A DNA stretch of 64,000 nt, taken from Oleiharenicola sp. GTDB lineage: Bacteria; Verrucomicrobiota; Verrucomicrobiia; Opitutales; Opitutaceae. The stretch's first letter is position 1, and each line of letters opens with the position of its first letter. This document shows positions 1-9,047 of the stretch, piece after piece. A program made the translations under genes and the position numbers. The notes under the pieces were generated by a model that saw only the letters and a list, made by a program, of their open reading frames with translations, was not told where the DNA came from and did not search any database. The stretch is taken from positions 1 through 64,000 of the forward strand of contig JANYDW010000041.1 in assembly GCA_025363455.1 (NCBI GenBank). The letters run 5' to 3'.

Positions 1-67
1 AAGACCACGACCGGCACGGCCTGACCACGACCCAACGATCCAGCTTGATTACACCCCTGCCCATCCT

Positions 68-847
68 ATGACCAATCCACCCTCAGGGTGGCTGGTTTTG
101 AAGTGGCCACAACTGGCCGGTTTTGAAGTGGCCACTGACACATGGGTCAGCAGTGCGTTCGACAAATACACAGCCAAGCTATTGGAATTCCAGCCCGGCA
201 TCGCGCGTGGCATGGCACTGCATCAGATGATGGATCATGAACTCAAGGCCGCTGCAGGACTGCTTCTAACTTGCAGAGCCGGTTGCTCTGGCTGCTGCCA
301 CTACGAGGTCGAGATCACGCAGGATGAAGCTGAGATATTGAAAGCGATCGTGCAACAGGGGTATCCGCTCGACCGGGAAAGGCTGGAGGAACAGGCTGCG
401 CGCCAACGGCAGGGCGAGGAGTGGAAACGCATTGGCCATGCGCAAAACCGGTGCGTTTTCCTCGGTGCAGCCGGTAGTTGCCAAATTTATGAAAATCGCC
501 CGGCAATTTGCCGTAAGCATCTTGTGACGAGCCCCGCCAGGGCGTGTACGACAGCAGGTGCCGCGGTCGCTCCAGTGCAAGTATTAATGGCTGAAATTCT
601 GCTCAGCGCCGCAGCCAGTCTTGAACACACGTCAACTGGCTCACTGCCGAAGATGCTGCGCGCTACGTTGCAGTTCGAACGGCGTCTAGCAACTCCCAGC
701 ATTCGCATTGGGGGTGGCCTGCACGCCTCGCCTCAACCCGTGATTGTGACCTGCCTGCCAAACCATGTGGTGGATGTGCCATCCATCGCAACCCACGCGG
801 AGGTAAGGACCACTGACGCATTACCCATACACGGTCAGGCCCGCTGA
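68..847 (+). CDS. YkgJ-family cysteine-cluster (Zn/Fe-chelating) protein
   Basis: The 259-residue frame carries two cysteine groups typical of the YkgJ/UPF0153 putative zinc- or iron-chelating family: C69-x3-C73-x2-C76-C77, and C129, C138, C148 (in ENRPAICRKH), C160. The biochemical role of the family is not established. Residues 5-24 are encoded by the IS21-type repeat at 94-135, so the native N-terminus is probably internal; M49 (base 212) is a good candidate. The C-terminal 50 residues have no recognisable family feature and may be out-of-family sequence. It has no operon partner and lies in an island-like region. Confidence 0.6.
   Translation: MTNPPSGWLVLKWPQLAGFEVATDTWVSSAFDKYTAKLLEFQPGIARGMALHQMMDHELKAAAGLLLTCRAGCSGCCHYEVEITQDEAEILKAIVQQGYPLDRERLEEQAARQRQGEEWKRIGHAQNRCVFLGAAGSCQIYENRPAICRKHLVTSPARACTTAGAAVAPVQVLMAEILLSAAASLEHTSTGSLPKMLRATLQFERRLATPSIRIGGGLHASPQPVIVTCLPNHVVDVPSIATHAEVRTTDALPIHGQAR
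94..135. repeat. Two tandem 17-bp repeats, IS21-type terminal repeat
   Basis: The 17-bp core GGTTTTGAAGTGGCCAC occurs at 94-110 and again at 119-135, a 25-bp period. Closely spaced repeats of a GGCC-rich motif of this kind are typical of the multi-repeat ends of IS21 (istA/istB) elements, known from the family. No istA or istB coding sequence is present, so this is read as a leftover end, or as the end of an element lying outside the window to the left. Confidence 0.5.
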
Positions 848-1186
848 CCCGAATGATGGTGTCGTGGGGTGGAAATAGGATGGCAGGGAATGGGGTCTGA
901 CGGGAGGAGTCATTAAGATCACCTGACAATTACTGGCAACGCAGCGAAACCATTGGATCGGTAGCGGCCGCGCGTCGCGCAGGAATCCAACTCGCCACCA
1001 AAGTGACTGCGATCAGAAGAACCACCACACCCGAATAGGGTATGTTGTGGTAGCCCAAACTCCGCGTACTTACCACCAGTTAGCCCACGAAGTTTTGGTG
1101 ACCGGCCTGCGACGACGCAGTCGAGATTCGGCCATACCACTTACAATAAACTGGACTGTGCCAGTGAACTCATAATCTGCGACTCT
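848..1186. other. Intergenic, no feature seen
   Basis: About 340 bases between the cysteine-cluster gene and the glycosidase-like gene. All frames are broken by stops, and no terminator hairpin with a T-run, tRNA or repeat family was recognised. Confidence 0.4.
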
Positions 1187-3283
1187 ATGCAGTGGCTAAT
1201 AAATACTCCCCGCAAATTCTGCACTTGGTTAACCTACGCAGTGGGGTTTCTGAGTTCAATCCTCGGCTTCGCCGCCAACAGCGATCAACTGATCTCCCAA
1301 GATTTCCAGGAAACGCATCCGCAAAATTGGACTGCTCCTGCAGATCATGGATCCGATTTCACCTGGTGGCTGCCCGATCAGTTTGATGCATTAGTCGTGC
1401 CGGTAGCGGGAGGAGTATTGGTGGAATCCAAAAACACCAAATTGGTACAATGGTTAAAGCAGGGCTCTCCGTGGGCATTCTCAGAGCTCCCGATCTTTGG
1501 CGTCCGTTACGGAGGGCGTATGATCGTGGTCATTGTGCCCTGGCCTCAATACGCTACGCTCGTGGTGAAAGACCGAATCGGCGTCCGCTTTTCGTTTCCT
1601 CATGACCGAGAAAACGCCACACCATGCAACATCGTCACGCTCGCTCGAGGCCCAGATCCGATGGAAGTAGCAGAAGCCTTTCGTGAATGGCGCAAGTTGG
1701 CAAGTGACACAGGAGCAATTCCAAAACCATGCTCACTCATCCAAAAAGCGGCCACACTGCCTTCGGTCAAAAGACTTTTTGGCGCACCACAATTCTATCT
1801 TTGGGGACCAGCTCTCTTTTGTCGGCATGACGTTGATCGCTCACGCTGGCCTGCGTTTGCTCGTACCTTGCGCGAAAGCAGAACAGAAACTTTTCCAGGA
1901 AAGTTAATCTCTCATTTTACTGCTGAACAGAAAGCCGCACTACAGGCGCTTTCGGAGGTAGAGTTCGCCAGTGATTTCCAGACGAGGCAAGTTGCGCAAG
2001 CAATCAATAGTGCACTCACCGATCGCGGCTTGTCAGGTCTGCCGTCAACAGCGTCTGCTGCCCTGATCGCTGAAGCCAATACGAGCGCGTTTGCCGAAGC
2101 AATGCCTGGCTGGTTGCACACTCGCGAAACGTGGGGAGATGGATTTTCACGACCACTGATCAAAGCTCTGCATGATGCCGGTATTGAGCATGCTCTTCTG
2201 CTGCTTAACGATTATCTAGGAACAACCCCTCGGCCCGACGTGGCTCGAGAAGCGCAAGCCTACGGCTACTTACTCGGTCCCTATGATAGCTATGACGCGG
2301 TCCATGATCCACACGCCTCAGACGATGATACGTGGGAAACGGCTCAATTCGGCGAGGAAGCATATAGAACAGGTCGTATTCTCAATTCAGATGGTTCCGG
2401 CAGGCTTGGGTTCCGTGGCCGTGGATTCGCGTTTTCCGCGTTGTCAGCGGAGCCTTACATGCATGCACGAGTACAAAATGCTTTAGATCAAACATCCTTT
2501 AGCGCCTGGTTCGTCGATTGCGATGCCACGGGTGAATGCTTCGACGACTACAATCCACTTCATCCGTTTTCACGGGTAGACGACATCAACGCCCGCCGCC
2601 GTCGTCTCCGGTGGCTTTTTGCGGACAAACATCTAGTAGTGGGGAGCGAGGGCGGCTCCGTTCTTTTAGCTGATATTCTCTCGTTTGGTCACGGTGTTCA
2701 AACTCCCTACATCGGGCATCTCGCTCCAGAATTCAGTGACCCCAAAAATCCAAGTTTTCTTGGGAAGTACTGGCCTGCTGATCAACCCGACCTTTTCTTC
2801 AAATCCATTCCTGCACCGGCTCGACTCGTAACGCCTTATTTCGATCCGACTGTCTGCATCCCGCTCTACCGTGCCGCGGTGGGTGACGAGCTGATCGCCA
2901 CACATCATTGGTGCTTTGATTCAATGAAGTTCAGCGACCTCTCTGTTCAACGGGAACTTCTCGAGCTGTTGTACATGGTGCCACCACTGTATCACTTGAA
3001 TCGTGAAACATGGTCAAACCGCCGGCCACAAATAATCCGACATTATGAGTTCTGGTCGCCCCTCCATGCCGAACTGGCGACTGCTCCATTGACTCGGTTC
3101 GAATGGCTCGACGCTTCACGCCTCCTCCAACGCACCACGTTCCTTGCTCCTCAAGGTGATGTCACGATCACTGTGAACTTCTGCAATAACACAATCCACG
3201 GCTATCCCCCTTTCTCCGCGACCGTTGACGGAGGCCTTCCCATAAAAACCAAGATCTATTTTGCCCTCCCGCCAAAGCAGTGA
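1187..3283 (+). CDS. Secreted glycoside-hydrolase-like protein (unassigned)
   Basis: A 698-residue protein starting with a basic stretch and a hydrophobic segment (LTYAVGFLSSILGFAA, residues about 15-30) that looks like a signal peptide. The middle has motifs that resemble TIM-barrel glycosidases of the GH101/DUF5696 type: GPYDSYDAVH near 365, WFVDCDATGE near 440, and VVGSEGG near 485, each with acidic residues at strand ends that could be catalytic. This assignment comes from motif style only, and the substrate is unknown. The gene looks less GC-rich than the core genes and uses many codons ending in A or T, which suggests transfer. It is isolated, followed by transposase debris, with no sugar transporter or regulator nearby. 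Confidence 0.5.
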   Translation: MQWLINTPRKFCTWLTYAVGFLSSILGFAANSDQLISQDFQETHPQNWTAPADHGSDFTWWLPDQFDALVVPVAGGVLVESKNTKLVQWLKQGSPWAFSELPIFGVRYGGRMIVVIVPWPQYATLVVKDRIGVRFSFPHDRENATPCNIVTLARGPDPMEVAEAFREWRKLASDTGAIPKPCSLIQKAATLPSVKRLFGAPQFYLWGPALFCRHDVDRSRWPAFARTLRESRTETFPGKLISHFTAEQKAALQALSEVEFASDFQTRQVAQAINSALTDRGLSGLPSTASAALIAEANTSAFAEAMPGWLHTRETWGDGFSRPLIKALHDAGIEHALLLLNDYLGTTPRPDVAREAQAYGYLLGPYDSYDAVHDPHASDDDTWETAQFGEEAYRTGRILNSDGSGRLGFRGRGFAFSALSAEPYMHARVQNALDQTSFSAWFVDCDATGECFDDYNPLHPFSRVDDINARRRRLRWLFADKHLVVGSEGGSVLLADILSFGHGVQTPYIGHLAPEFSDPKNPSFLGKYWPADQPDLFFKSIPAPARLVTPYFDPTVCIPLYRAAVGDELIATHHWCFDSMKFSDLSVQRELLELLYMVPPLYHLNRETWSNRRPQIIRHYEFWSPLHAELATAPLTRFEWLDASRLLQRTTFLAPQGDVTITVNFCNNTIHGYPPFSATVDGGLPIKTKIYFALPPKQ

Positions 3284-3315
3284 GCAGCTAAGCGCTGTAC
3301 GGGAATAAAGAGTAT

Positions 3316-3560
3316 TTAGAGTTTAAGCCAAACCAAGAGGCAGGCGATAGAGACCATGGAGGAGAAGTGAGTGGCGAGTTTCTCATAGCGAGTGGAGATA
3401 CGGCGGAAGGCTTCGAGACGAGCGAAGAGGTTTTCGATGCGGTGGCGCTGGTGGTAGAGATACTGGTCAAAGGGAGGTTTTTTCGCTCTGCTGTTGCTCA
3501 CGGCTATGACGGCGGTGCCGCCGAGTTGGTTCACATAAGGGCGATGCTCCGTTTCATCTG
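3316..3560 (-). pseudogene. IS5-family transposase, C-terminal fragment
   Basis: The minus frame reads the end of an IS5/ISL2-group DDE transposase: DETEHRPY, then VIAVSNSRAKK, then the YLYHQRHRIENLFARL signature with the catalytic Glu of DDE (IEN), then RRISTRYEK and a hydrophobic end. The N-terminal two thirds, including both catalytic Asp residues, are missing; the frame is cut at about 3560 where IS110-like sequence begins. It is a dead remnant. Confidence 0.8.
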
Positions 3561-3770
3561 AAGATCTCTGCCGCCGGCGACATCGTCGCTGAGACGGCCA
3601 TCGTCAACACCCGCGAGTGCCTCACCGCCTTCGCCGGGCGTTACCCCGGAGCGACGATCATCATGGAGACCGGCACGCACAAGCGGGCACGCCGGTCGAC
3701 TACGGCGGGACGCTGCGTGATCATGCGTTTGCCCGCCAACCGGCCGCGACTGTCGTGGCCGGCGTAACGC
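3558..3770 (+). pseudogene. IS110-family transposase, N-terminal fragment
   Basis: From 3558 the plus frame reads LKISAAGDIVAETAIVN, then TRECLTAFAGRYPGA, then TIIMETGTH, closely matching the N-terminal RuvC-like DEDD domain of IS110-family transposases (the METGTH stretch carries a conserved acidic residue). Similarity fades after about 3685, probably through a frameshift or deletion, and there is no downstream catalytic Ser domain. It abuts the IS5 fragment without a gap, so one element or deletion cut the other. Confidence 0.65.
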
Positions 3771-3885
3771 TTGCGCTTAATCTTGCGGGCCCCCGCAGAT
3801 GGCGCCAGAGCGAGTAGCATCACAATCTGTTACACCGTTCCTGAAAGAGGAAAGCGATTATATAATATTATATATAAACGAGTTA
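3771..3885. other. AT-rich spacer between IS debris and tmRNA 3' end
   Basis: Contains a very AT-rich stretch (TATATAATATTATATATAAA, about 3858-3877) unlike the surrounding DNA, directly after the tmRNA 3' end as transcribed. No gene seen. It may be part of the island junction. Confidence 0.4.
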
Positions 3886-4234
3886 TGGAGGTGAGGGGAG
3901 TTGAACCCCTGTGCCCCTGGCCTTCGCACACAGCATCTACCTGCATAGCGTCACTTTGGATCTCGCTTCGGAAGGCGCATGGACGCGCGCTCCTCCCTCG
4001 GCCAGCCGTGAAGAAGATACGGCGGCGATGTCACGACAGCATCACCGCTATTCCTGCTGTCGACGTTCCCATCCCCTAGCAGGAGTCAGAGTGGGAACGT
4101 GACCGCACTTAGGCGGCCATTAGCATTTCTTCGTTGTTGCCGTTTGTTGTTTTCGAAGGGGGATTAACGAGAGGCCTTCGGCTCTCGACAGGCAGCTGCG
4201 CACTCTAACCAAGGGTCGAATCCAGAACACCCCC
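3886..4234 (-). ncRNA. ssrA: Transfer-messenger RNA (tmRNA)
   Basis: Read on the minus strand this is a 349-nt one-piece tmRNA, which rescues stalled ribosomes and tags the nascent peptide for proteolysis. The 5' end GGGGGTG pairs with CACCTCC at the 3' end to make the acceptor stem. The T-arm with GGTTCAACTCCCC sits just before the 3' end, and CCA is not encoded. The mRNA-like part (4109-4153) ends NGNNEEMLMAA then TAA; the codons before that read K-T-T, but the exact resume codon is not certain. The length is normal for a bacterial ssrA. The 3' end lies against IS remnants and the AT-rich spacer, as expected for an integration target. SmpB is not in the window. Confidence 0.93.
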
Positions 4235-4477
4235 AAAGTCATTTTCGATTTTGGATTGGCGATTTCCGATTGGGACCGGGTGCGGTCTCAAAGAACAGTC
4301 TGTTCGACAAGCTCAGAAAGCCTGAGCCCGGCGAGGGAGACCGGGGAACGTGCCACATCATTGGGCGAAAGCAAGCGGCGGCTGCCTGCGGTCGTGACTC
4401 AGTTCCGGTCTATTACAACGACGTCTTGCAGCCGCCAGGCCCTTTTGTAAAACCTTAGGTTGCGTTACCCTTGTTTG
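4235..4477. other. Intergenic, upstream of tmRNA and the next gene
   Basis: Must contain the ssrA promoter (minus) and the promoter for the gene at 4478. No clear -35/-10 pair is visible. A GATTTTGGATTGGCGATTTC stretch near 4248 resembles simple dispersed intergenic repeats. Nothing else is recognised. Confidence 0.3.
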
Positions 4478-5053
4478 ATGTACCCTTCGATAATCTTTCC
4501 CGATGAATTCCCCTTAGCTGCCGAAATGACGGCTAAGCATGCAAAGCGATATCTTGAATGGTTTCGCTCGGTGGTGCCTGAACGGATTGCGTTGCTTGAA
4601 TCCGAAGTTCGCAAGGTTGATGTTGGATTGGGGTGGGAGGCAGACTTTACACCCGAGTCGCTCAAGCAGCTCGGGGCTTGGTTTGTCTCAAAGGTAGCAA
4701 CAGAAGTATGTGAACCTGTGCCGGTCATTCTGCACGAAAGACAAATTGACACGATCAACTACAAGTTGACTGGGGAAACTTACACCAGGTCTTTTGATGT
4801 GGGTATTTATTTCGGAGAAATCCTTATTAGAGCAGATCCTCGACTTAAGTGGGATGTCCTAACCAAAGGCACCAAGCGTAACTTAGATTTCGGTCACCTT
4901 GTTATTCCGGGCCTTAAGGGCGGTACTTGTAACCCGGTGAGATTGCTCGTGACTATTGCGCATGGCATCGTTCAACGCATTAGCCACATTGGTCCCGGGA
5001 GATTGTTTGAACTGTACACTTTTCGTTTCGACAACCTGCGTAATGGTGGGTGA
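4478..5053 (+). CDS. Hypothetical protein
   Basis: A 191-residue protein of unknown function. It starts at ATG 4478 (MYPSIIFPDEFP); an upstream TTG in the same frame is less likely. It is soluble, with no signal peptide or membrane segment. The central part has a pattern LGAWFVSKV ... SFDVGIYFGEILIRADPRLKW, which suggests a small alpha/beta domain, but no family was recognised with confidence. It lies 71 bases before the probable prpB start and does not look functionally linked to it. Codon use is less GC-rich than prpB, so it may belong to the accessory DNA around ssrA. Confidence 0.55.
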   Translation: MYPSIIFPDEFPLAAEMTAKHAKRYLEWFRSVVPERIALLESEVRKVDVGLGWEADFTPESLKQLGAWFVSKVATEVCEPVPVILHERQIDTINYKLTGETYTRSFDVGIYFGEILIRADPRLKWDVLTKGTKRNLDFGHLVIPGLKGGTCNPVRLLVTIAHGIVQRISHIGPGRLFELYTFRFDNLRNGG

Positions 5054-5124
5054 CTAAGCAGCAGGTGTTGCTTGCGTGGCGGGTCGGCCTATCGTTCGGT
5101 CTTGTCCGTCCCACCTCCCCTTTG

Positions 5125-5961
5125 ATGCCCACTCCCGGTTCCAATTTTCGCGCTGCGCTGGCCGCGGAGAATCCGCTCCAGGTGGTCGGGGTCATCAATG
5201 CCTACGCTGCCTTGCTGGCCCAGCGGGCGGGCTTTCAGGCTCTCTATCTTTCCGGCGCCGGCGTCGCCAATCACTCCTACGGCCTGCCTGACACCGGCCA
5301 GACCGAGCTGGCGGATGTGCTAATTGACGTCCGCCGCATCACGAAACGCGTCGATCTGCCGCTGCTGGTCGACATCGATACCGGTTGGGATGATCCGGCG
5401 GCTACCGTCAAGGCCATGGCCGCCGCGGGCGCGGCCGCGGTTCATCTCGAGGACCAGGTGCCAGCCAAGCTCTGCGGTCATCTCCCGGGCAAGCAACTCG
5501 TGTCCACCGCCGACATGGTTGCCCGCGTGAAATCCGCCGTGAGTGGCAAACCGGACCGCGACTTCGTCGTCATGGCCCGGACCGATGCTGCGGCGGTCGA
5601 GGGCGTGCCGGCCGCCATCGCCCGCGCCCAGGCCTACGTGGCCGCCGGGGCCGACATGATCTTCGCCGAGGCGCTCCGTTCGCTGGATGATTATCGTGCC
5701 TTCACGGGCGCCGTGAATGCGCCCGTCCTCGCCAATCTCACCGAGTTTGGCCAGACGCCCGCCTTCACGCGGGATGAACTCGGTGCCGCCGGGGTCGCAC
5801 TGGTGTTGTATCCGCTCTCCGCGTCTCGTGCCGCGGCCGCGGCATCGCTCGAGGTTTACCACGCGATCCGCCGGGCAGGCACCGTACAAGCTGTTATCGG
5901 GAAAATGCAGACCCGCACCGACCTCTACGCCACCCTCGGCTACAAACCCAAACCGGAATGA
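5125..5961 (+). CDS. prpB: 2-methylisocitrate lyase
   Basis: A 278-residue member of the isocitrate lyase/PEP mutase family. It cleaves 2-methylisocitrate to pyruvate and succinate, the last step of the methylcitrate cycle for propionate. The family signature KLCGH carries the catalytic Cys117; VDIDTGWD (D83, D85) and E109 are the Mg-binding acids. ATG 5125 gives a normal length, while an upstream GTG at 5050 would add 25 unrelated residues overlapping the preceding gene. First gene of prpBCD. No Shine-Dalgarno is visible; the leader reads CCACCTCCCCTTTG. Confidence 0.93.
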   Translation: MPTPGSNFRAALAAENPLQVVGVINAYAALLAQRAGFQALYLSGAGVANHSYGLPDTGQTELADVLIDVRRITKRVDLPLLVDIDTGWDDPAATVKAMAAAGAAAVHLEDQVPAKLCGHLPGKQLVSTADMVARVKSAVSGKPDRDFVVMARTDAAAVEGVPAAIARAQAYVAAGADMIFAEALRSLDDYRAFTGAVNAPVLANLTEFGQTPAFTRDELGAAGVALVLYPLSASRAAAAASLEVYHAIRRAGTVQAVIGKMQTRTDLYATLGYKPKPE

Positions 5962-6156
5962 ACCACAGAGGCACGGAAACACAGAGGGAAACCCAAAGGC
6001 ATTTATGGCCACGAAGAGGCACGAAAAGACACGATAAACGATCCGCCAATTCCATGATCTCTTTTTGTGAATTCTTGTGGCTAAAATGCTTCTGCCTTTC
6101 TCTGTGTCGGTGCCTGCCGGCCATAGGCTTGGCGACGGCTGGTGCCTTTGTGGCTA
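5962..6156. repeat. Extragenic palindromic element, family A copy 1
   Basis: The prpB-prpC gap begins ACCACAGAGGCACGG and ends TGCCTTTGTGGCTAA, with inner arms GGCCACGAAGAGGCACG and TTGTGAATTCTTGTGGC, forming a long imperfect inverted repeat of about 195 bases. Related copies lie at 7319-7520 and 60169-60298. There is no ORF inside. It is probably a non-autonomous miniature element or REP-like unit, transcribed within the operon. Confidence 0.75.
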
Positions 6157-6169
6157 ATTCCTTCCCCGC

Positions 6170-7318
6170 ATGACTTCAGATTCCACACCCAAGACCAAGA
6201 AATCGGTGGCCCTTTCCGGGGTCGTCGCAGGGAACACGGCGGTCTGTACCGTCGGCCATTCGGGCAATGACCTGCATTACCGGGGCTATGACATCGCCGA
6301 TCTCGCGGCGCAGGCCACGTACGAGGAGGTGGCCCACCTGCTCATCCACGAGCGCCTGCCCAACTGCGCCGAGCTCGACGCCTACCGCGCGAAGCTCCGC
6401 CAACGCCGCGGCCTGCCGAATGCGCTCCGCGCCGTTTTGGAACAGATTCCCGCCAGCACGCACCCGATGGATGTCCTCCGCACCGGGTGCTCGATGCTGG
6501 GCACGCTCGAGCCGGAAAAAATTTCCGCCACTCCGGACGAGGCGCGCGCCATCGCCGACCGGCTGCTCGCCAGCCTGCCCGCGATGCTGCTTTACTGGCA
6601 TCACTTCTCCACGAGCGGCCGGCGGATCGAAGTTGAGACGACTGAATCGTCCATTGCCGGGCATTTCCTGCATCTGCTGCACCAGCGTGTCCCCTCCGCG
6701 ACGCACGTGCGGGCGCTCGACCAATCGCTCATCCTCTATGCCGAGCACGAGTTCAACGCCTCGACGTTTACGGGCCGCGTGATCGCGGGCACGGGCTCCG
6801 ATATCCATTCGTGCATCACCGGTGCGATTGGGGCGCTGCGTGGGGCCAAGCACGGTGGGGCGAACGAGATCGCCCTCGACATCCAGCAGCGCTACCGGAC
6901 GCCCGACGAGGCCGAGGCCGACCTCCGCGCCCGCCTGGCCCGCAAGGAAATCGTCATCGGCTTCGGCCACCCCGTCTACACGGTGAGCGATCCCCGCAGC
7001 AACATCATCAAGGCCATTGCACAGGAACTAAGCCGCGAAGCGGGCGCCCCGGCCTTGTTCGCCGTGGCCGAGCGGATCGAACAAGTGATGTGGTCTGAAA
7101 AGAAAATGTTTCCCAATCTGGATTGGTTTAGCGCTGTCGCCTATCATCAACTCGGGGTGCCCAAGCTGTTTTTCACGCCGCTCTTTGTTCTGGCCCGCAC
7201 CGCCGGGTGGGCGGCGCACATCATCGAGCAGCGCCTCGACGGCAAGATCATCCGCCCGAGCGCCAACTACACCGGCCCGGAAAACCGGGCCTTCGTGCCG
7301 CTCGACCAAAGGAATTGA
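6170..7318 (+). CDS. prpC: 2-methylcitrate synthase
   Basis: A 382-residue citrate-synthase-fold enzyme condensing propionyl-CoA with oxaloacetate. The catalytic triad is visible as H228 (in AKHGGAN), H267 (in GFGHPVY) and D318 (in NLDWFSAV); H193 is the further conserved His. The short length and position between prpB and prpD favour PrpC over the longer TCA-cycle type II citrate synthase, although such enzymes often accept acetyl-CoA too. The leader CCTTCCCCGC has no Shine-Dalgarno. Gap to prpB 208 bases. Confidence 0.93.
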   Translation: MTSDSTPKTKKSVALSGVVAGNTAVCTVGHSGNDLHYRGYDIADLAAQATYEEVAHLLIHERLPNCAELDAYRAKLRQRRGLPNALRAVLEQIPASTHPMDVLRTGCSMLGTLEPEKISATPDEARAIADRLLASLPAMLLYWHHFSTSGRRIEVETTESSIAGHFLHLLHQRVPSATHVRALDQSLILYAEHEFNASTFTGRVIAGTGSDIHSCITGAIGALRGAKHGGANEIALDIQQRYRTPDEAEADLRARLARKEIVIGFGHPVYTVSDPRSNIIKAIAQELSREAGAPALFAVAERIEQVMWSEKKMFPNLDWFSAVAYHQLGVPKLFFTPLFVLARTAGWAAHIIEQRLDGKIIRPSANYTGPENRAFVPLDQRN

Positions 7319-7520
7319 ACCACAAAGGCACCAGCTGTCGCCAAGGCTATGGCTAGCAGGCACCGGCACAAAGTCCCAATCCCCAGCATTGGCCACAAAG
7401 AGGCACGAAAAGCCACGATAATGGAATCAACCAAACCAGTGTCCTCTTTTTGTGCATTTTTGTGCCTTTTCGTGGCCAAATGCCTCTGCCTTTCTCCGTG
7501 TCTCTGTGCCTTTGTGGTTA
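7319..7520. repeat. Extragenic palindromic element, family A copy 2
   Basis: The prpC-prpD gap starts ACCACAAAGGCACC and ends GTGCCTTTGTGGTTAA. Inner arms GGCCACAAAGAGGCACG and TTTTCGTGGCCAAATGCC give a long imperfect hairpin. Same family and nearly the same length as the element between prpB and prpC. Confidence 0.78.
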
Positions 7521-7526
7521 ATTAAA

Positions 7527-9008
7527 ATGAGTTCCCACATCTCCAACGTCCGTCCTGCTCCGGATAAACTTCTCGTCGACCTGGCCGACTACGCGCTCAA
7601 CGCGCAGATCACGTGCGACGAGGCCTACGATACCGCCCGCTGGTGCCTCGCGGACACGCTCGCTTGCGGCATCATGGCACTCGCCTATCCGGCCTGCACC
7701 AAGCTGCTCGGGCCAGTGGTGGATGGCACGAGCATCAAGCATGGAGCGCGGGTGCCGGGCACGGCCTACGAACTCGATCCGGTCCAATGCGCATTCAACA
7801 TCGGCACGGTTGTTCGCTGGCTCGATTTCAACGACACCTGGCTCGCCGCCGAGTGGGGTCATCCGTCCGACAACCTCGGGGCGATCCTCGGCACAGCGGA
7901 CTGGTTGTCGCGCCATCAGGCTGCCGGCGTGGCGCCGGCTGCATTCCGCACGACTCTTGCCGTCCGTTCCACGCCGCTCACCGTCCGGGACGTCCTGACC
8001 GCGATGGTGAAGGCGCACGAAATCCAGGGCGTCCTCGCGCTGGAGAATTCCTTCAACCGCGTCGGGCTGGATCACGTCCTTCTCGTGCGCATTGCCTCCA
8101 CTGCGGTGGCCGCAGTGATGCTCGGGGGCACCCGCGAGCAGGTCATCAACGCCGTGTCCCACGCCTGGCTTGACGGTTCCGCGCTCCGCACCTACCGCCA
8201 TGCGCCCAATACCGGCTCGCGTAAATCCTGGGCTGCCGGCGACGCCACCAGCCGCGGCGTGCGGCTTGCTCTTATCGCGCTGACCGGCGAGATGGGCTAT
8301 CCGTCCGTCCTCACAGCCAAAACCTGGGGGTTTCAGGACGTCGCCTTCAAGGGCAATGCGCTCCAGCTCGCGCGTCCGCTCGGTAGCTACGTCATGGAGC
8401 AGATTCTTTTTAAGATTTCCTTTCCCGCCGAGTTCCATGCGCAGACCGCCGTCGAATGCGCCATGCAGTTGCATCCGCAAGTGCGGGACCGAATCGAACA
8501 AATCGCGCGCATCGAGTTAACCACCCATGAGTCGGCCATCCGCATCATCGACAAGTCTGGTCCGCTCCACAATCCGGCCGACCGCGATCACTGCCTGCAA
8601 TACATGACCGCTATCGGCCTCATCTTCGGCAGCCTCTCGGCCGACCACTACGAGGACAAGGTCGCCGCCGATCCGCGCATCGACGACCTCCGGGCGAAGA
8701 TGACCGTCACGGAGGACAAGGCCTGGTCGCAAGACTATCTGGACCCGGATAAACGCTCCATCGCGAATGCTGTGCAGGTGTTCTTCGTTGACGGCACTGC
8801 CTCGCCCAAGGTCGTGGTCGAGTATCCTATCGGACACCGTCGCCGCCGGGGCGAAGGCATTCCGCTTCTCCAGCAGAAGGCGCGCGCAGCCTTCGCCGCC
8901 CACTATGGCGCGGACAAGGCCGCAGCCATGATGGCGCTCTTCTCCGACCGGGCGAAGCTCGAGGCGATGCCCGTGCATGAGTTCATGGCGCAGCTGGTGC
9001 GGGCCTGA
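7527..9008 (+). CDS. prpD: 2-methylcitrate dehydratase (MmgE/PrpD family)
   Basis: A 493-residue MmgE/PrpD protein that dehydrates 2-methylcitrate to 2-methylaconitate without an iron-sulfur cluster. Length and motifs fit PrpD (E. coli form about 483): [12 protein letters not shown] near the N-terminus, [20 protein letters not shown], then [19 protein letters not shown] and [20 protein letters not shown] 7527 lies just after the palindromic element and is preferred over an in-frame start at 7452 inside it. No aconitase or PrpF follows, so the rehydration step must be encoded elsewhere. Confidence 0.92.
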   Translation: MSSHISNVRPAPDKLLVDLADYALNAQITCDEAYDTARWCLADTLACGIMALAYPACTKLLGPVVDGTSIKHGARVPGTAYELDPVQCAFNIGTVVRWLDFNDTWLAAEWGHPSDNLGAILGTADWLSRHQAAGVAPAAFRTTLAVRSTPLTVRDVLTAMVKAHEIQGVLALENSFNRVGLDHVLLVRIASTAVAAVMLGGTREQVINAVSHAWLDGSALRTYRHAPNTGSRKSWAAGDATSRGVRLALIALTGEMGYPSVLTAKTWGFQDVAFKGNALQLARPLGSYVMEQILFKISFPAEFHAQTAVECAMQLHPQVRDRIEQIARIELTTHESAIRIIDKSGPLHNPADRDHCLQYMTAIGLIFGSLSADHYEDKVAADPRIDDLRAKMTVTEDKAWSQDYLDPDKRSIANAVQVFFVDGTASPKVVVEYPIGHRRRRGEGIPLLQQKARAAFAAHYGADKAAAMMALFSDRAKLEAMPVHEFMAQLVRA

Positions 9009-9047
9009 TACCGGTTTCATTTAGGGCTGCCGCTTGTCGGCAGGCCT

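Noticed and set aside
3316..3770. Intact insertion sequence
   Set aside because: Only a C-terminal IS5 piece and an N-terminal IS110 piece are present, each without its full catalytic set or ends.
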